Shown one piece after another: positions 1-7,632 of a DNA stretch of 64,000 nucleotides (its first letter is position 1; each line of letters starts with the position of its first letter). A model generated the notes under the pieces. That model did no database searches and had not been told where the DNA came from. It was given only the letters and a program-made list of their open reading frames with translations. The position numbers were made by a program, and so were the translations under genes. The stretch lies in assembly GCA_963802205.1 (NCBI GenBank), contig CAWDHW010000011.1, positions 62,001 to 126,000 on the forward strand. Direction: 5' to 3'. This DNA comes from DYRB01 sp963802205. Its GTDB lineage: Bacteria; Pseudomonadota; Gammaproteobacteria; Chromatiales; Chromatiaceae.

Positions 1-15
1 CCGGGCGAGGGCTAG
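1..15 (+). CDS. C-terminal end of an upstream gene, possibly lpxD (partial)
   Basis: An open frame enters from the left edge and stops at TAG 13-15, leaving only four codons. Because fabZ-lpxA-lpxB follow, lpxD is the expected upstream neighbour in gammaproteobacteria. Four residues cannot confirm this, so the call rests on gene order alone. Confidence 0.25.
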   Translation, partial: PGEG

Positions 16-120
16 ATTTCCGGCGCTGCCAGCGGCGCCGGGCCCCATGCCAGTCTTGATGCCAATCCTGATGCCAATTTCTGCGCTAGTCCCGCCCCAT
101 TGGAGGTGACCTTGAGAACG

Positions 121-552
121 ATGGATATCCATAAGGTGTTGAGCCTTCTGCCGCACCGTTATCCCTTCCTGCTCGTTGACCGTGTTCTGGAGTTCGAGCC
201 GGACCAGCACCTCACGGCGATCAAGAACGTCACCTTCAACGAGCCTTATTTCACCGGGCACTTCCCTGTTCGCCCGGTCATGCCTGGGGTCCTGATCATC
301 GAGGCTCTGGCCCAGGCGACGGGGCTGCTGGCCATGGAATCTCGACCGGACGAGGTGGGGCAAAAGCTCTATTACTTCGTCGGTATCGACAAGGCCCGTT
401 TCAAACGGCCCGTCGAGCCCGGTGACCAACTCGTCCTTAAGGTGAATCTGCTTGGGGTGCGTCAGGGAATCTGGCGCTTCCATGGGGATGCCTCCGTGGA
501 TGGCAAGCTGGTGGCCAGCGCCGACATCATGTGCACGGCGCGGGAACCCTGA
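121..552 (+). CDS. fabZ: 3-hydroxyacyl-ACP dehydratase FabZ
   Basis: FabZ is a cytosolic hot-dog-fold enzyme that removes water from 3-hydroxyacyl-ACP during fatty acid elongation, including the precursors used for lipid A. The protein has 143 residues from ATG 121, normal for the family, and opens with the typical LLPHRYPFLLVDRV block. The catalytic pair is visible: His47 in GHFP and Glu61 in IIEALAQ. The start is not fully settled. A strong GGAGGTG at 102-108 lies 12 bases before ATG 121 but only about 5 before an in-frame TTG at 112, which would add three residues. The stop lies two bases before the most likely lpxA start, so the two genes are translationally close. Confidence 0.95.
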   Translation: MDIHKVLSLLPHRYPFLLVDRVLEFEPDQHLTAIKNVTFNEPYFTGHFPVRPVMPGVLIIEALAQATGLLAMESRPDEVGQKLYYFVGIDKARFKRPVEPGDQLVLKVNLLGVRQGIWRFHGDASVDGKLVASADIMCTAREP

Positions 553-554
553 GT

Positions 555-1337
555 TTGGTTCACCCCTTGATCCATCCAAGCGCGATTATCGATCCGGGCG
601 CCGAGCTTGACCCCGGGGTTGAGGTCGGTCCCTTCTGCGTCATAGGTCCAGGGGTACGCATCGCGGCAGGTACCCGCATTGGTCCCCATGCCGTGGTGCG
701 GGGCCCAAGCGACATCGGGCGGGACAACCGGATCTTTCAGTTCGCCACCGTCGGCGAGGAACCCCAGGACAAGAAGTATCGCGGTGAGGACACACGCCTT
801 GAGATGGGCGACCGTAACGTCGTGCGCGAGTCCGCCACTATCCACCGTGGCACCGTGCAGGATGTCGGAGTCACCCGCATCGGCAGCGATAACCTGTTGA
901 TGGCTTACACCCATGTGGCCCATGACTGCGTCATTGGTGACCATGCCATCCTGGCCAATGCCGCGTCCCTCGGGGGGCATGTGCGGGTGGGGGATTGGGC
1001 CATCCTCGGTGGCTTCACCCTGGTCCACCAGTTCTGTCACATCGGGGCACACAGCTTTTGCGCCATGGGTGCAGTTGTGGCGAAGGATGTCCCAACCTAT
1101 GTCACCGTCGGCGGCCACCCGGCCGGGCCCCGCGGCATTAACAGCGAAGGACTCAAACGCCGCGGTTTCAGCGACGAGACCGTTACCCTGATCCGGCGCG
1201 CCTACCGTCTGCTCTATATGTCCAATCTAAAGCTCGCCGAGGCATTGGAAGCCGTCCGCGAGCTGTCCGCCACCTGCCCCGAGCTCGTCCCATTGGTTGA
1301 GTTCGTTGCCGGTAGTACACGCAGTATCGTGCGCTGA
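555..1337 (+). CDS. lpxA: UDP-N-acetylglucosamine acyltransferase LpxA
   Basis: LpxA carries out the first step of lipid A synthesis, moving a 3-hydroxyacyl chain from ACP to the 3-OH of UDP-GlcNAc. The 260-residue protein is built of hexapeptide repeats (left-handed beta helix), followed by the alpha-helical C-terminal part beginning near EGLKRRGFS. The conserved catalytic His lies in HVAHDC, and the IHRGTV and GSDNLLM segments match the family. No ATG fits. TTG 555 gives a start (VHPLIHPSAII) that aligns with other LpxA, while GTG 531 inside fabZ would add eight residues. The TGA stop shares a base with the ATG of lpxB. Confidence 0.95.
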   Translation: MVHPLIHPSAIIDPGAELDPGVEVGPFCVIGPGVRIAAGTRIGPHAVVRGPSDIGRDNRIFQFATVGEEPQDKKYRGEDTRLEMGDRNVVRESATIHRGTVQDVGVTRIGSDNLLMAYTHVAHDCVIGDHAILANAASLGGHVRVGDWAILGGFTLVHQFCHIGAHSFCAMGAVVAKDVPTYVTVGGHPAGPRGINSEGLKRRGFSDETVTLIRRAYRLLYMSNLKLAEALEAVRELSATCPELVPLVEFVAGSTRSIVR

Positions 1338-2485
1338 TGCTGACCATAGGCATCGTCGCCAATGAGGCATCCGGTGACCTCCTCGGGGCGGCGCTGATTC
1401 GGGAATTGAAGGCACTTGCCCCGGGCAGCCGATTCGTCGGTGTCGCCGGGCCGCAGATGCTCGCGGCCGGGTGCGAGACCCTGGTGGACATGGAGCGGCT
1501 CTCGGTGATGGGGTTCACCGAGGTCCTTGGGCACCTGCGCGAACTGCTCCAGATCCGCCGCGATCTGGGGCGTCACTTCAGGACCCACAGGCCTGATGTC
1601 TTCATCGGGATCGATGCCCCGGACTTCAATCTGGGGCTTGAGCGGCACCTGCGCGGGGCCGGTATCCCCGCGGTCCACTTCGTCTCGCCAACGGTCTGGG
1701 CCTGGCGACCGGGGCGGGTCAAGGTCATCCGCCGGTCGGTGGACCTGCTGCTCTGCATCTTCCCGTTCGAGGAGGCATTCCTGCGCCGCCACGGGGTCCC
1801 GGCACGCTATGTGGGGCACCCCCTGGCGGACGAGATCCCGCTGGAGTCCGACCGCGCGGCCGCCCGTGCCGCCCTCGGGCTGCCGGCGCAAGGGCCCATC
1901 ATGGCCATTCTGCCCGGCAGTCGGGTCGGCGAGGTGGAGGCACTGGCGGGTCCCTTTGTCCAGGCGGCGCTGCTGTGCCATCAGGCGCGCCCCGATGTGC
2001 GCTTCGCTGCCCCCTTGGTGAACGACCGCCTGCGGCGCATCTTCGAGACGACCCTGGCGCGGGAGGCACCTGGGCTGCCGATCACACTGGTGGACGGACG
2101 CAGCCGAGAGGTCATGACAGCGGCGGATGTGGTCCTCACCGCCTCGGGTACCGCCACCCTGGAGGGGTTGTTGGTCAAGCGGCCCATGGTGGTGGGCTAT
2201 AAGGTTCACCGCCTGACCTACCAGCTTGTGACCAAACTGCGGCTGGTCAAAGTCCCCTATGTTGCCATGGCCAACCTGCTGGTCGGACGTGCCCTGGCAC
2301 CGGAATTTCTTCAGGACCGCTGTCGGGCGGACCTGTTGGCACCAGCGCTGCTCGCGTTTATGGACGACCCGCAGCGGGTCGGCGAGGTCCAGGCCGAGTA
2401 CCTCCGCGTGCACGAGGGCATGCGCCACAACGCCGCCCGAACGGCGGCGGCGGCCGTCCTGGAGCTGATCCGGGGCGCCAAATGA
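1337..2485 (+). CDS. lpxB: lipid-A-disaccharide synthase LpxB
   Basis: LpxB is a membrane-associated GT-B glycosyltransferase of family 19. It joins UDP-2,3-diacylglucosamine and lipid X to give the lipid A disaccharide. The 382-residue length is typical. Family signatures are visible: ANEASGD near residue 8, GIDAPDFN near 91-98, FVSPTVWAWRPGR near 115, and RYVGHPLADE near 157. ATG 1337 overlaps the lpxA stop by one base, and its own TGA overlaps the ATG of rnhB (ATGA). The lpx genes therefore read as one translationally coupled operon. Confidence 0.95.
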   Translation: MLTIGIVANEASGDLLGAALIRELKALAPGSRFVGVAGPQMLAAGCETLVDMERLSVMGFTEVLGHLRELLQIRRDLGRHFRTHRPDVFIGIDAPDFNLGLERHLRGAGIPAVHFVSPTVWAWRPGRVKVIRRSVDLLLCIFPFEEAFLRRHGVPARYVGHPLADEIPLESDRAAARAALGLPAQGPIMAILPGSRVGEVEALAGPFVQAALLCHQARPDVRFAAPLVNDRLRRIFETTLAREAPGLPITLVDGRSREVMTAADVVLTASGTATLEGLLVKRPMVVGYKVHRLTYQLVTKLRLVKVPYVAMANLLVGRALAPEFLQDRCRADLLAPALLAFMDDPQRVGEVQAEYLRVHEGMRHNAARTAAAAVLELIRGAK

Positions 2486-3109
2486 GCGGACCCTGGGTTG
2501 CTGGGCCCTGGGTTGCTGGGGTAGACGAGGCCGGTCGCGGGCCCCTGGCCGGGCCCGTGACCGCCGCTGCCGTGATCCTCGACCCTGCCCGGCCGATCCT
2601 GGGGCTGGACGACTCCAAGCGTCTGACCTCGGCCCGTCGCGCCGCCCTGGAGATCGAGATCCAGGCCAGACGCCCAGGCTTGGGCCGTCGCTTGGGCGGA
2701 CGTGGCCGAGATCGACGCCCTGAATATCCTCAATGCCGCCCTCTTGGCCATGCGCCGGGCGGTCGCAGCCCTTGCGGTAGCGCCGCACGAGGTCCTGGTG
2801 GATGGCAACCGTTGCCCTGACTTCGGTTGTCCGGCCCGTGCCATTGTTCGTGGAGACAGCCTGGTCCCGGCCATCAGTGCCGCCTCCATCCTCGCCAAGG
2901 AGGCGCGGGACCGGGAACTGGTGCGCCTGGACAGCCTTTATCCAGGCTATGGCCTGGCGGGTCACAAGGGCTACCCCACCGCGGCGCATGTCGCGGCCCT
3001 GCGCCGCCTTGGGCCCAGTCCCATCCATCGGCGGAGCTTCGGCCCGGTGCGGGACCTGCTGGACCACGGCTTAGACGATGGGGATCGGTCGGTAATTGAA
3101 CGCAAATGA
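2482..3109 (+). CDS. rnhB: ribonuclease HII RnhB, interrupted by a +1 frameshift
   Basis: RnhB cuts the RNA strand of RNA-DNA hybrids and removes single misincorporated ribonucleotides. The first frame (from 2482) gives VAGVDEAGRGPLAG with acidic residues Asp15 and Glu16, then ILDPARPILGLDDSKRL. The second frame (to 3109) carries EIDALNILN, VLVDGNRCP, DSLVPAISAASILAK and HKGYPT, all strongly conserved. The two halves join at about 2665-2675, where skipping one base restores continuity, so a single inserted base is likely. The gene order lpxB-rnhB is the common one. The N-terminus contains a duplicated PWVAG block, encoded by an exact 15-bp tandem repeat at 2491-2520. The product is intact only if the frameshift is a sequence error. 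Confidence 0.85.
2491..2520 (+). repeat. 15-bp tandem duplication in rnhB 5' end
   Basis: The unit ccctgggttgctggg occurs twice in succession (2491-2505 and 2506-2520). It keeps the reading frame and adds five residues (PWVAG) before the first catalytic motif. Confidence 0.9.
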
Positions 3110-3125
3110 ACGGATCGGTGTAAGC

Positions 3126-5777
3126 ATGCATCCAGACTATGACCCGCAGGCCATCGAGGCGGCGGCCCAGCGCCATTGGGAAGACCGCCAGTCCTTCAAA
3201 GCCGTCGAGGACCTCTCGCGGGAGAAGTTCTATTGCCTGTCCATGTTCCCCTATCCCTCTGGGCGGCTGCACATGGGGCATGTGCGCAACTACACCATCG
3301 GCGATGTCATTGCCCGCTACCAGCGCGCCCTTGGGAAGAACGTGCTCCAGCCCATGGGCTGGGACGCCTTTGGCCTGCCGGCGGAGAACGCGGCCATCAA
3401 GCACGGCCTGCCGCCGGCGCAGTGGACCCGGGCGAACATTGCCTACATGAAGGATCAGCTCAAGCGTCTGGGCTTCGGTTACGACTGGGAGCGGGAGCTG
3501 GCCACCTGCGACCCGGACTATTACCGCTGGGAGCAGTGGCTTTTCACCCGTCTGATGGACAAGGGGCGGGCCTACCGCAAGACGTCCATGGTCAACTGGG
3601 ACCCCATCGATCAGACGGTACTGGCCAATGAGCAGGTCATCGACGGCAAGGGGTGGCGATCCGGCGCCCCGGTGGAGAAGCGCGAGATCGAACAGTGGTT
3701 CGTGCGCATCACCGACTATGCCCAAGAGTTGCTGGATGCCCTGGATGACCTCCCCGGCTGGCCGGACCAGGTCCGCACCATGCAGCGCAATTGGATCGGG
3801 CGCTCAGAGGGTGTGTACATGGAGTTCGGACTTGCGGGTTCCGACGAGCGGCTCGGTATCTACACGACCCGCCCGGATACGCTCATGGGCGTGACCTATG
3901 TGGCCGTGGCCGCTGAGCATCCCCTGGCCCACCAGGCGGCGAAGCACGCCCCGCGGCTCGCCGACTTCATTGAGGAGTGCCGTCAAGGCGGGGTCTCGGA
4001 GGCCGAGATCGAGACCATGGAAAAGAAGGGCTATCCATTGGGGCTCAGTGCCATCCACCCCATCACAGGGGCGGCGGTGCCGATCTTCGCGGCCAATTTC
4101 GTCCTTCTGGGCTACGGGACCGGGGCCGTCATGGCGGTCCCCGCCCACGACCAGCGCGACTGGGAGTTCGCCGAGCGCTACGGTATCCCAAAGCATCAGG
4201 TCATCGTCTCCGCCGACGGGTCGCCCTGCGGGATCGAGGCCGGGGCCTATGTCGAGAAGGGCGTCCTGTGTAACTCAGGCCCCTTCGACGGCCTGACCTC
4301 TGAGGCGGCCTTCGACGCCGTTGCGGCCTGGCTGGCTGAACATGGTAAGGGCGAGAAGCGCGTGAACTTCCGGCTGCGGGACTGGGGCGTCTCCCGACAG
4401 CGTTATTGGGGTTGCCCCGTCCCAGTGGTGCATACCCCCGACGGCGGCATCCGCCCTGAGACCGATCTCCCCGTCCGACTTCCCGAGGACGTGGTGGTAA
4501 ACGGCTCCGGCTCGCCCCTCAAGAGGATGCCTTCATTCTCGGATCTTGCCGCGGGCGAGACCCGGGAGACCGACACCTTCGATACCTTCTTCGAGTCGTC
4601 CTGGTACTACGCCCGCTTCTGCTCCAGCGACTGCGGGACTGCGATGCTCGACGAGCGCGCCCGCTACTGGCTGCCGGTGGATCAGTATGTCGGCGGTATC
4701 GAGCACGCCGTTCTGCACCTGCTGTATGCACGGTTCTTCCACAAACTGATGCGTGACGAGGGCCTGGTCGCCTGCGATGAGCCCTTCACCCGGCTCCTCA
4801 CCCAGGGCATGGTGGTGGCGGAGACCTACTACCGGGAAGACCCGGACGGGCGCAAGCACTGGTTCAATCCGGCGGACGTGACCGTCGCCCGGGACGAGCG
4901 TGGGCGCATCGTTGGGGCCGTGCTGCGCGAGGACGGGCAGCCGGTGACTCCCGGCGGCATGGAAAAGATGTCCAAGTCCAAGAACAATGGCATCGACCCC
5001 CAGGTCCTGATCGAGCGCTACGGGGCGGATACGGTGCGCCTTTACACCATGTTCACCTCGCCACCGGACCAGTCCCTGGAGTGGAACGATGACGGGGTTG
5101 AAGGCGCCGCGCGGTTCTTGAAGCGCCTGTGGGGCCTCGCCTGGCGCTACCGGGCCAGCCGGGATGGGTCGTTGAATGCCGGAGGCTCGCCCGATGGTAT
5201 GGGGTACGGGACAGGGGCGGCGACCGAGTGCGGGGACCGGACTGGTGCCGGTCCCGATGACGGGGCTGGATTCGGCGAGTTGGGCGGTAGGCTGGTGGAC
5301 GCCCGGCGCGAAATCCATTCGGCACTCCAGAAGGCCCTTTACGACTACGAGCGCCACCAGTTCAACACCGTGGTGTCGAGCTGCATGACTATCGCCAACA
5401 CGCTGTCCCGGGTCGCTGACAGGCCACAGGCGCAGATACTCGTTGGCGAGGGTCTGGCCATAGTCCTGCGCCTGCTTGCCCCCATAGCCCCCCATGTCAG
5501 CCACCACCTGTGGCGGGAGCTTGGTCTGGGCGACGACATCTTGGCTGGCGGATGGCCGGAGGTGGACCTGGAGGCCCTGCGTCAGGACGAGATCGAGTAT
5601 GTGGTCCAGGTCAACGGCAAGGTCCGCGGTAAGGTCCAGGTCCCGGCAGACGCCGCGCGCGAGGCCGTCGAGGCGGCAGCGCTCGCCAACGAGAACGTCC
5701 GCCGCTTCATCGGCGAAGGGGCGGTGCGCAAGGTGGTCGTGGTCCCCAACAGGCTTGTCAACCTGGTGGTGGCCTGA
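3126..5777 (+). CDS. leuS: leucyl-tRNA synthetase LeuS
   Basis: LeuS is a class Ia aminoacyl-tRNA synthetase that charges tRNA-Leu, with a CP1 editing domain. The HIGH motif appears as HMGH at residues 49-52, KMSKS at 614-618, and the editing domain includes YTTRPDTLMGVTY. The C-terminal block VQVNGKVRGKVQVP matches the family. ATG 3126 is chosen over the upstream frame start at 3096 because MHPDYDPQAIEAAAQRHW aligns with other LeuS. That gives 883 residues, about 20 more than E. coli. The extra length is mainly a glycine- and aspartate-rich stretch (nt about 5165-5285, residues about 681-720) between the catalytic core and the anticodon-binding helices. The stop overlaps the lptE ATG by one base. 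Confidence 0.97.
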   Translation: MHPDYDPQAIEAAAQRHWEDRQSFKAVEDLSREKFYCLSMFPYPSGRLHMGHVRNYTIGDVIARYQRALGKNVLQPMGWDAFGLPAENAAIKHGLPPAQWTRANIAYMKDQLKRLGFGYDWERELATCDPDYYRWEQWLFTRLMDKGRAYRKTSMVNWDPIDQTVLANEQVIDGKGWRSGAPVEKREIEQWFVRITDYAQELLDALDDLPGWPDQVRTMQRNWIGRSEGVYMEFGLAGSDERLGIYTTRPDTLMGVTYVAVAAEHPLAHQAAKHAPRLADFIEECRQGGVSEAEIETMEKKGYPLGLSAIHPITGAAVPIFAANFVLLGYGTGAVMAVPAHDQRDWEFAERYGIPKHQVIVSADGSPCGIEAGAYVEKGVLCNSGPFDGLTSEAAFDAVAAWLAEHGKGEKRVNFRLRDWGVSRQRYWGCPVPVVHTPDGGIRPETDLPVRLPEDVVVNGSGSPLKRMPSFSDLAAGETRETDTFDTFFESSWYYARFCSSDCGTAMLDERARYWLPVDQYVGGIEHAVLHLLYARFFHKLMRDEGLVACDEPFTRLLTQGMVVAETYYREDPDGRKHWFNPADVTVARDERGRIVGAVLREDGQPVTPGGMEKMSKSKNNGIDPQVLIERYGADTVRLYTMFTSPPDQSLEWNDDGVEGAARFLKRLWGLAWRYRASRDGSLNAGGSPDGMGYGTGAATECGDRTGAGPDDGAGFGELGGRLVDARREIHSALQKALYDYERHQFNTVVSSCMTIANTLSRVADRPQAQILVGEGLAIVLRLLAPIAPHVSHHLWRELGLGDDILAGGWPEVDLEALRQDEIEYVVQVNGKVRGKVQVPADAAREAVEAAALANENVRRFIGEGAVRKVVVVPNRLVNLVVA

Positions 5778-6292
5778 TGGCCCGGGAGAGCGTCTATCCG
5801 CGTCTTCTGGCACTGGCCTGGCTGGGCGTGGCCATGGTGGTCTCTGGCTGTGGCTTCAAGCTGCGCGGGGAGGTCGATGTCCCACCGGAACTCAACCCAA
5901 TGTATATCCAGGCAAGCGGTTCCTCCCCGGTAGCCCAAGCGCTGCGCGACCGGTTGCGTGGGACCCAGGTACGACTGGCGGCCAATGCCAAAGAGGCCAA
6001 GCTAGTCCTGCGTATCCTGGGAGAGCGACGTTCCTCGCGGGTCGTGGCAGTGAACCGCAGCGGCAAGGTCTTGTCCTTCGAGCTGTATTACAACGTTACC
6101 TTCGATGTCCAGACGGCGGACGGCAAAGAGCGTCTGGCACGTCAGGAGATCGACTTGGTGCGTGGCTTTGACAACCCGGACACCGAGGTCCTGGGTAAGC
6201 AATTGGAGGGGGAGTTGATCTTCCAGGACATGATCGACGACGCCGCCGACCGGGTGCTGATCCGGTTGCGTGCGGCCCTGAACAAGCGCTGA
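5777..6292 (+). CDS. lptE: LPS-assembly lipoprotein LptE
   Basis: LptE (older name RlpB) plugs the LptD barrel and helps place lipopolysaccharide in the outer leaflet. The 171-residue protein has a short signal peptide ending in a lipobox (VVSG with Cys25), followed by the GFKLRG motif that is characteristic of LptE. The position between leuS and holA is the conserved one in gammaproteobacteria. The ATG overlaps the leuS stop, and holA begins two bases after the LptE stop. Confidence 0.92.
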   Translation: MARESVYPRLLALAWLGVAMVVSGCGFKLRGEVDVPPELNPMYIQASGSSPVAQALRDRLRGTQVRLAANAKEAKLVLRILGERRSSRVVAVNRSGKVLSFELYYNVTFDVQTADGKERLARQEIDLVRGFDNPDTEVLGKQLEGELIFQDMIDDAADRVLIRLRAALNKR

Positions 6293-6294
6293 CC

Positions 6295-7320
6295 ATGCGC
6301 CTGCGCCTGGACCAACTCGCCGGCCACCTCACGCGCCAGATGGCCCCGGTCTATCTGGTGTGCGGAGAGGAGCCCTGGCAACTCGGCGAGGCCGCCCGGC
6401 TGATCCGTGGGCACGCCTTGGCCCAAGGGTTCGAGCGCGAAGTCTTGGATCAGGATGGGGCGTTCGACTGGTCGGCCCTGGCCGCCGCCACCGATGCCCT
6501 GTCCCTCTTCGCCAGTCGCAGGCTGATCGAGTTGCGGATTGGTACCCCCACCTTGGGCCAGGAGGGCAGTGCCGCCGTGCGCCGTTTCTGCGGCCGGGCG
6601 ACCCCGGATACGGCCTTGCTCATCGTCGCCCCCAAGCTCGACCGTAAGGACCTCAAGGCCAAGTGGGCTCAAGAGGTAGAGCGCGAGGGGGTCTTGGTCC
6701 AGGTCTGGCCGCTGGAGGGGCCGCGTCTGGTGGCGTGGCTGGAGGAGCGCCTGCGCGGGGCAGGATTCCACCCCGACCCCGGGGTTGCCGCTCTGTTGGC
6801 GACCCGGGTCGAGGGCAACCTGCTGGCGGCGGTACAGGAGGTTGAGAAGCTCCGGCTCCTGCGCGACCCCGGCCACTTGGACGAGGCGGGGTTGCTGGCG
6901 GCCATCTGCGACAACGCCCGCTTTGACCTGTTCGACCTCACCGACGCCGCCTTGGCGGGCGATCGTGCACGGGTGGCCCGGGTCATCGTGGGCCTGGCGG
7001 GGGAGGGGACGGCCCCGCCGCTGGTCCTGTGGGTTCTGGCGCGGGAGTTGCGGATGCTCGTCGGCGCGGCCTTCGCCAGGGATCGGGGGCAGGATCCTGG
7101 CCGGGTCCTTGTGGAGTACCGGGTCCCGGAGTCGCGCCAGGCGGGGATCATGCGGGCCCTGCGGCGTCTAAGGTCGGTGACCCTTCAGACCCTCCTGCGA
7201 CGCTGTGCCGATGCCGACCGTTCCATCAAGGGCCTGTGTGCTGACGACCCCTGGTTGACGTTGCACCGCATCGCCGACGGCCTGGCGGGTGGGCCTGGGA
7301 TGGAGTGGGAGATGCCCTAA
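6295..7320 (+). CDS. holA: DNA polymerase III subunit delta HolA
   Basis: The delta subunit opens the beta sliding clamp within the clamp loader. The protein has 341 residues, the family length. It begins with a region resembling an AAA+ domain (VYLVCGEEPWQLGEAARLIR) and ends with the helical collar domain (LTLHRIADGLAG). Delta subunits lack a working P-loop, and none is seen here. Known family context (leuS-lptE-holA) supports the call as much as the sequence. Confidence 0.93.
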   Translation: MRLRLDQLAGHLTRQMAPVYLVCGEEPWQLGEAARLIRGHALAQGFEREVLDQDGAFDWSALAAATDALSLFASRRLIELRIGTPTLGQEGSAAVRRFCGRATPDTALLIVAPKLDRKDLKAKWAQEVEREGVLVQVWPLEGPRLVAWLEERLRGAGFHPDPGVAALLATRVEGNLLAAVQEVEKLRLLRDPGHLDEAGLLAAICDNARFDLFDLTDAALAGDRARVARVIVGLAGEGTAPPLVLWVLARELRMLVGAAFARDRGQDPGRVLVEYRVPESRQAGIMRALRRLRSVTLQTLLRRCADADRSIKGLCADDPWLTLHRIADGLAGGPGMEWEMP

Positions 7321-7632
7321 GAGCGTACGCAATGACCTGGCAAAAATTGGACAGGATCAACAGGAGCTCGCAGGGGACCCCCATTCCTCAAAGGGTGGCA
7401 ACGCCAGGTATTGGCACAGCGGCCTCCTGCCTTTCCGAACGACGTTTATTGAGGGGGCGAGGGGTGGAAATCGCGCGGATTCTGCGGGTGAGCCTGTGCC
7501 CATACCTAACGCGGACATCGCCTTCATATTTACGCCGAATTGCGCTAGCGTGCACCTCGGGCGTCTGACCTGTTTCATTGGTCGGCCGACTCCAACGCCA
7601 CGATCACAAGAAGCCACCGGGGAGCTCGGAAC
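7321..7632. other. intergenic stretch with no recognised feature
   Basis: The 312 bases between holA and the cyanophycin synthetase-like gene were read on both strands. No conserved ORF, tRNA, hairpin followed by a T run, or repeat was recognised. It presumably contains the promoter of the downstream gene. Confidence 0.5.

Noticed and set aside
1214..3067. 617-residue antisense frame across lpxB and rnhB
   Set aside because: Low-complexity Arg/Gly/Gln composition typical of GC-rich shadow frames; real genes on + explain the DNA.
4533..5813. 426-residue antisense frame over leuS
   Set aside because: Shadow of leuS with no domain or start signal.
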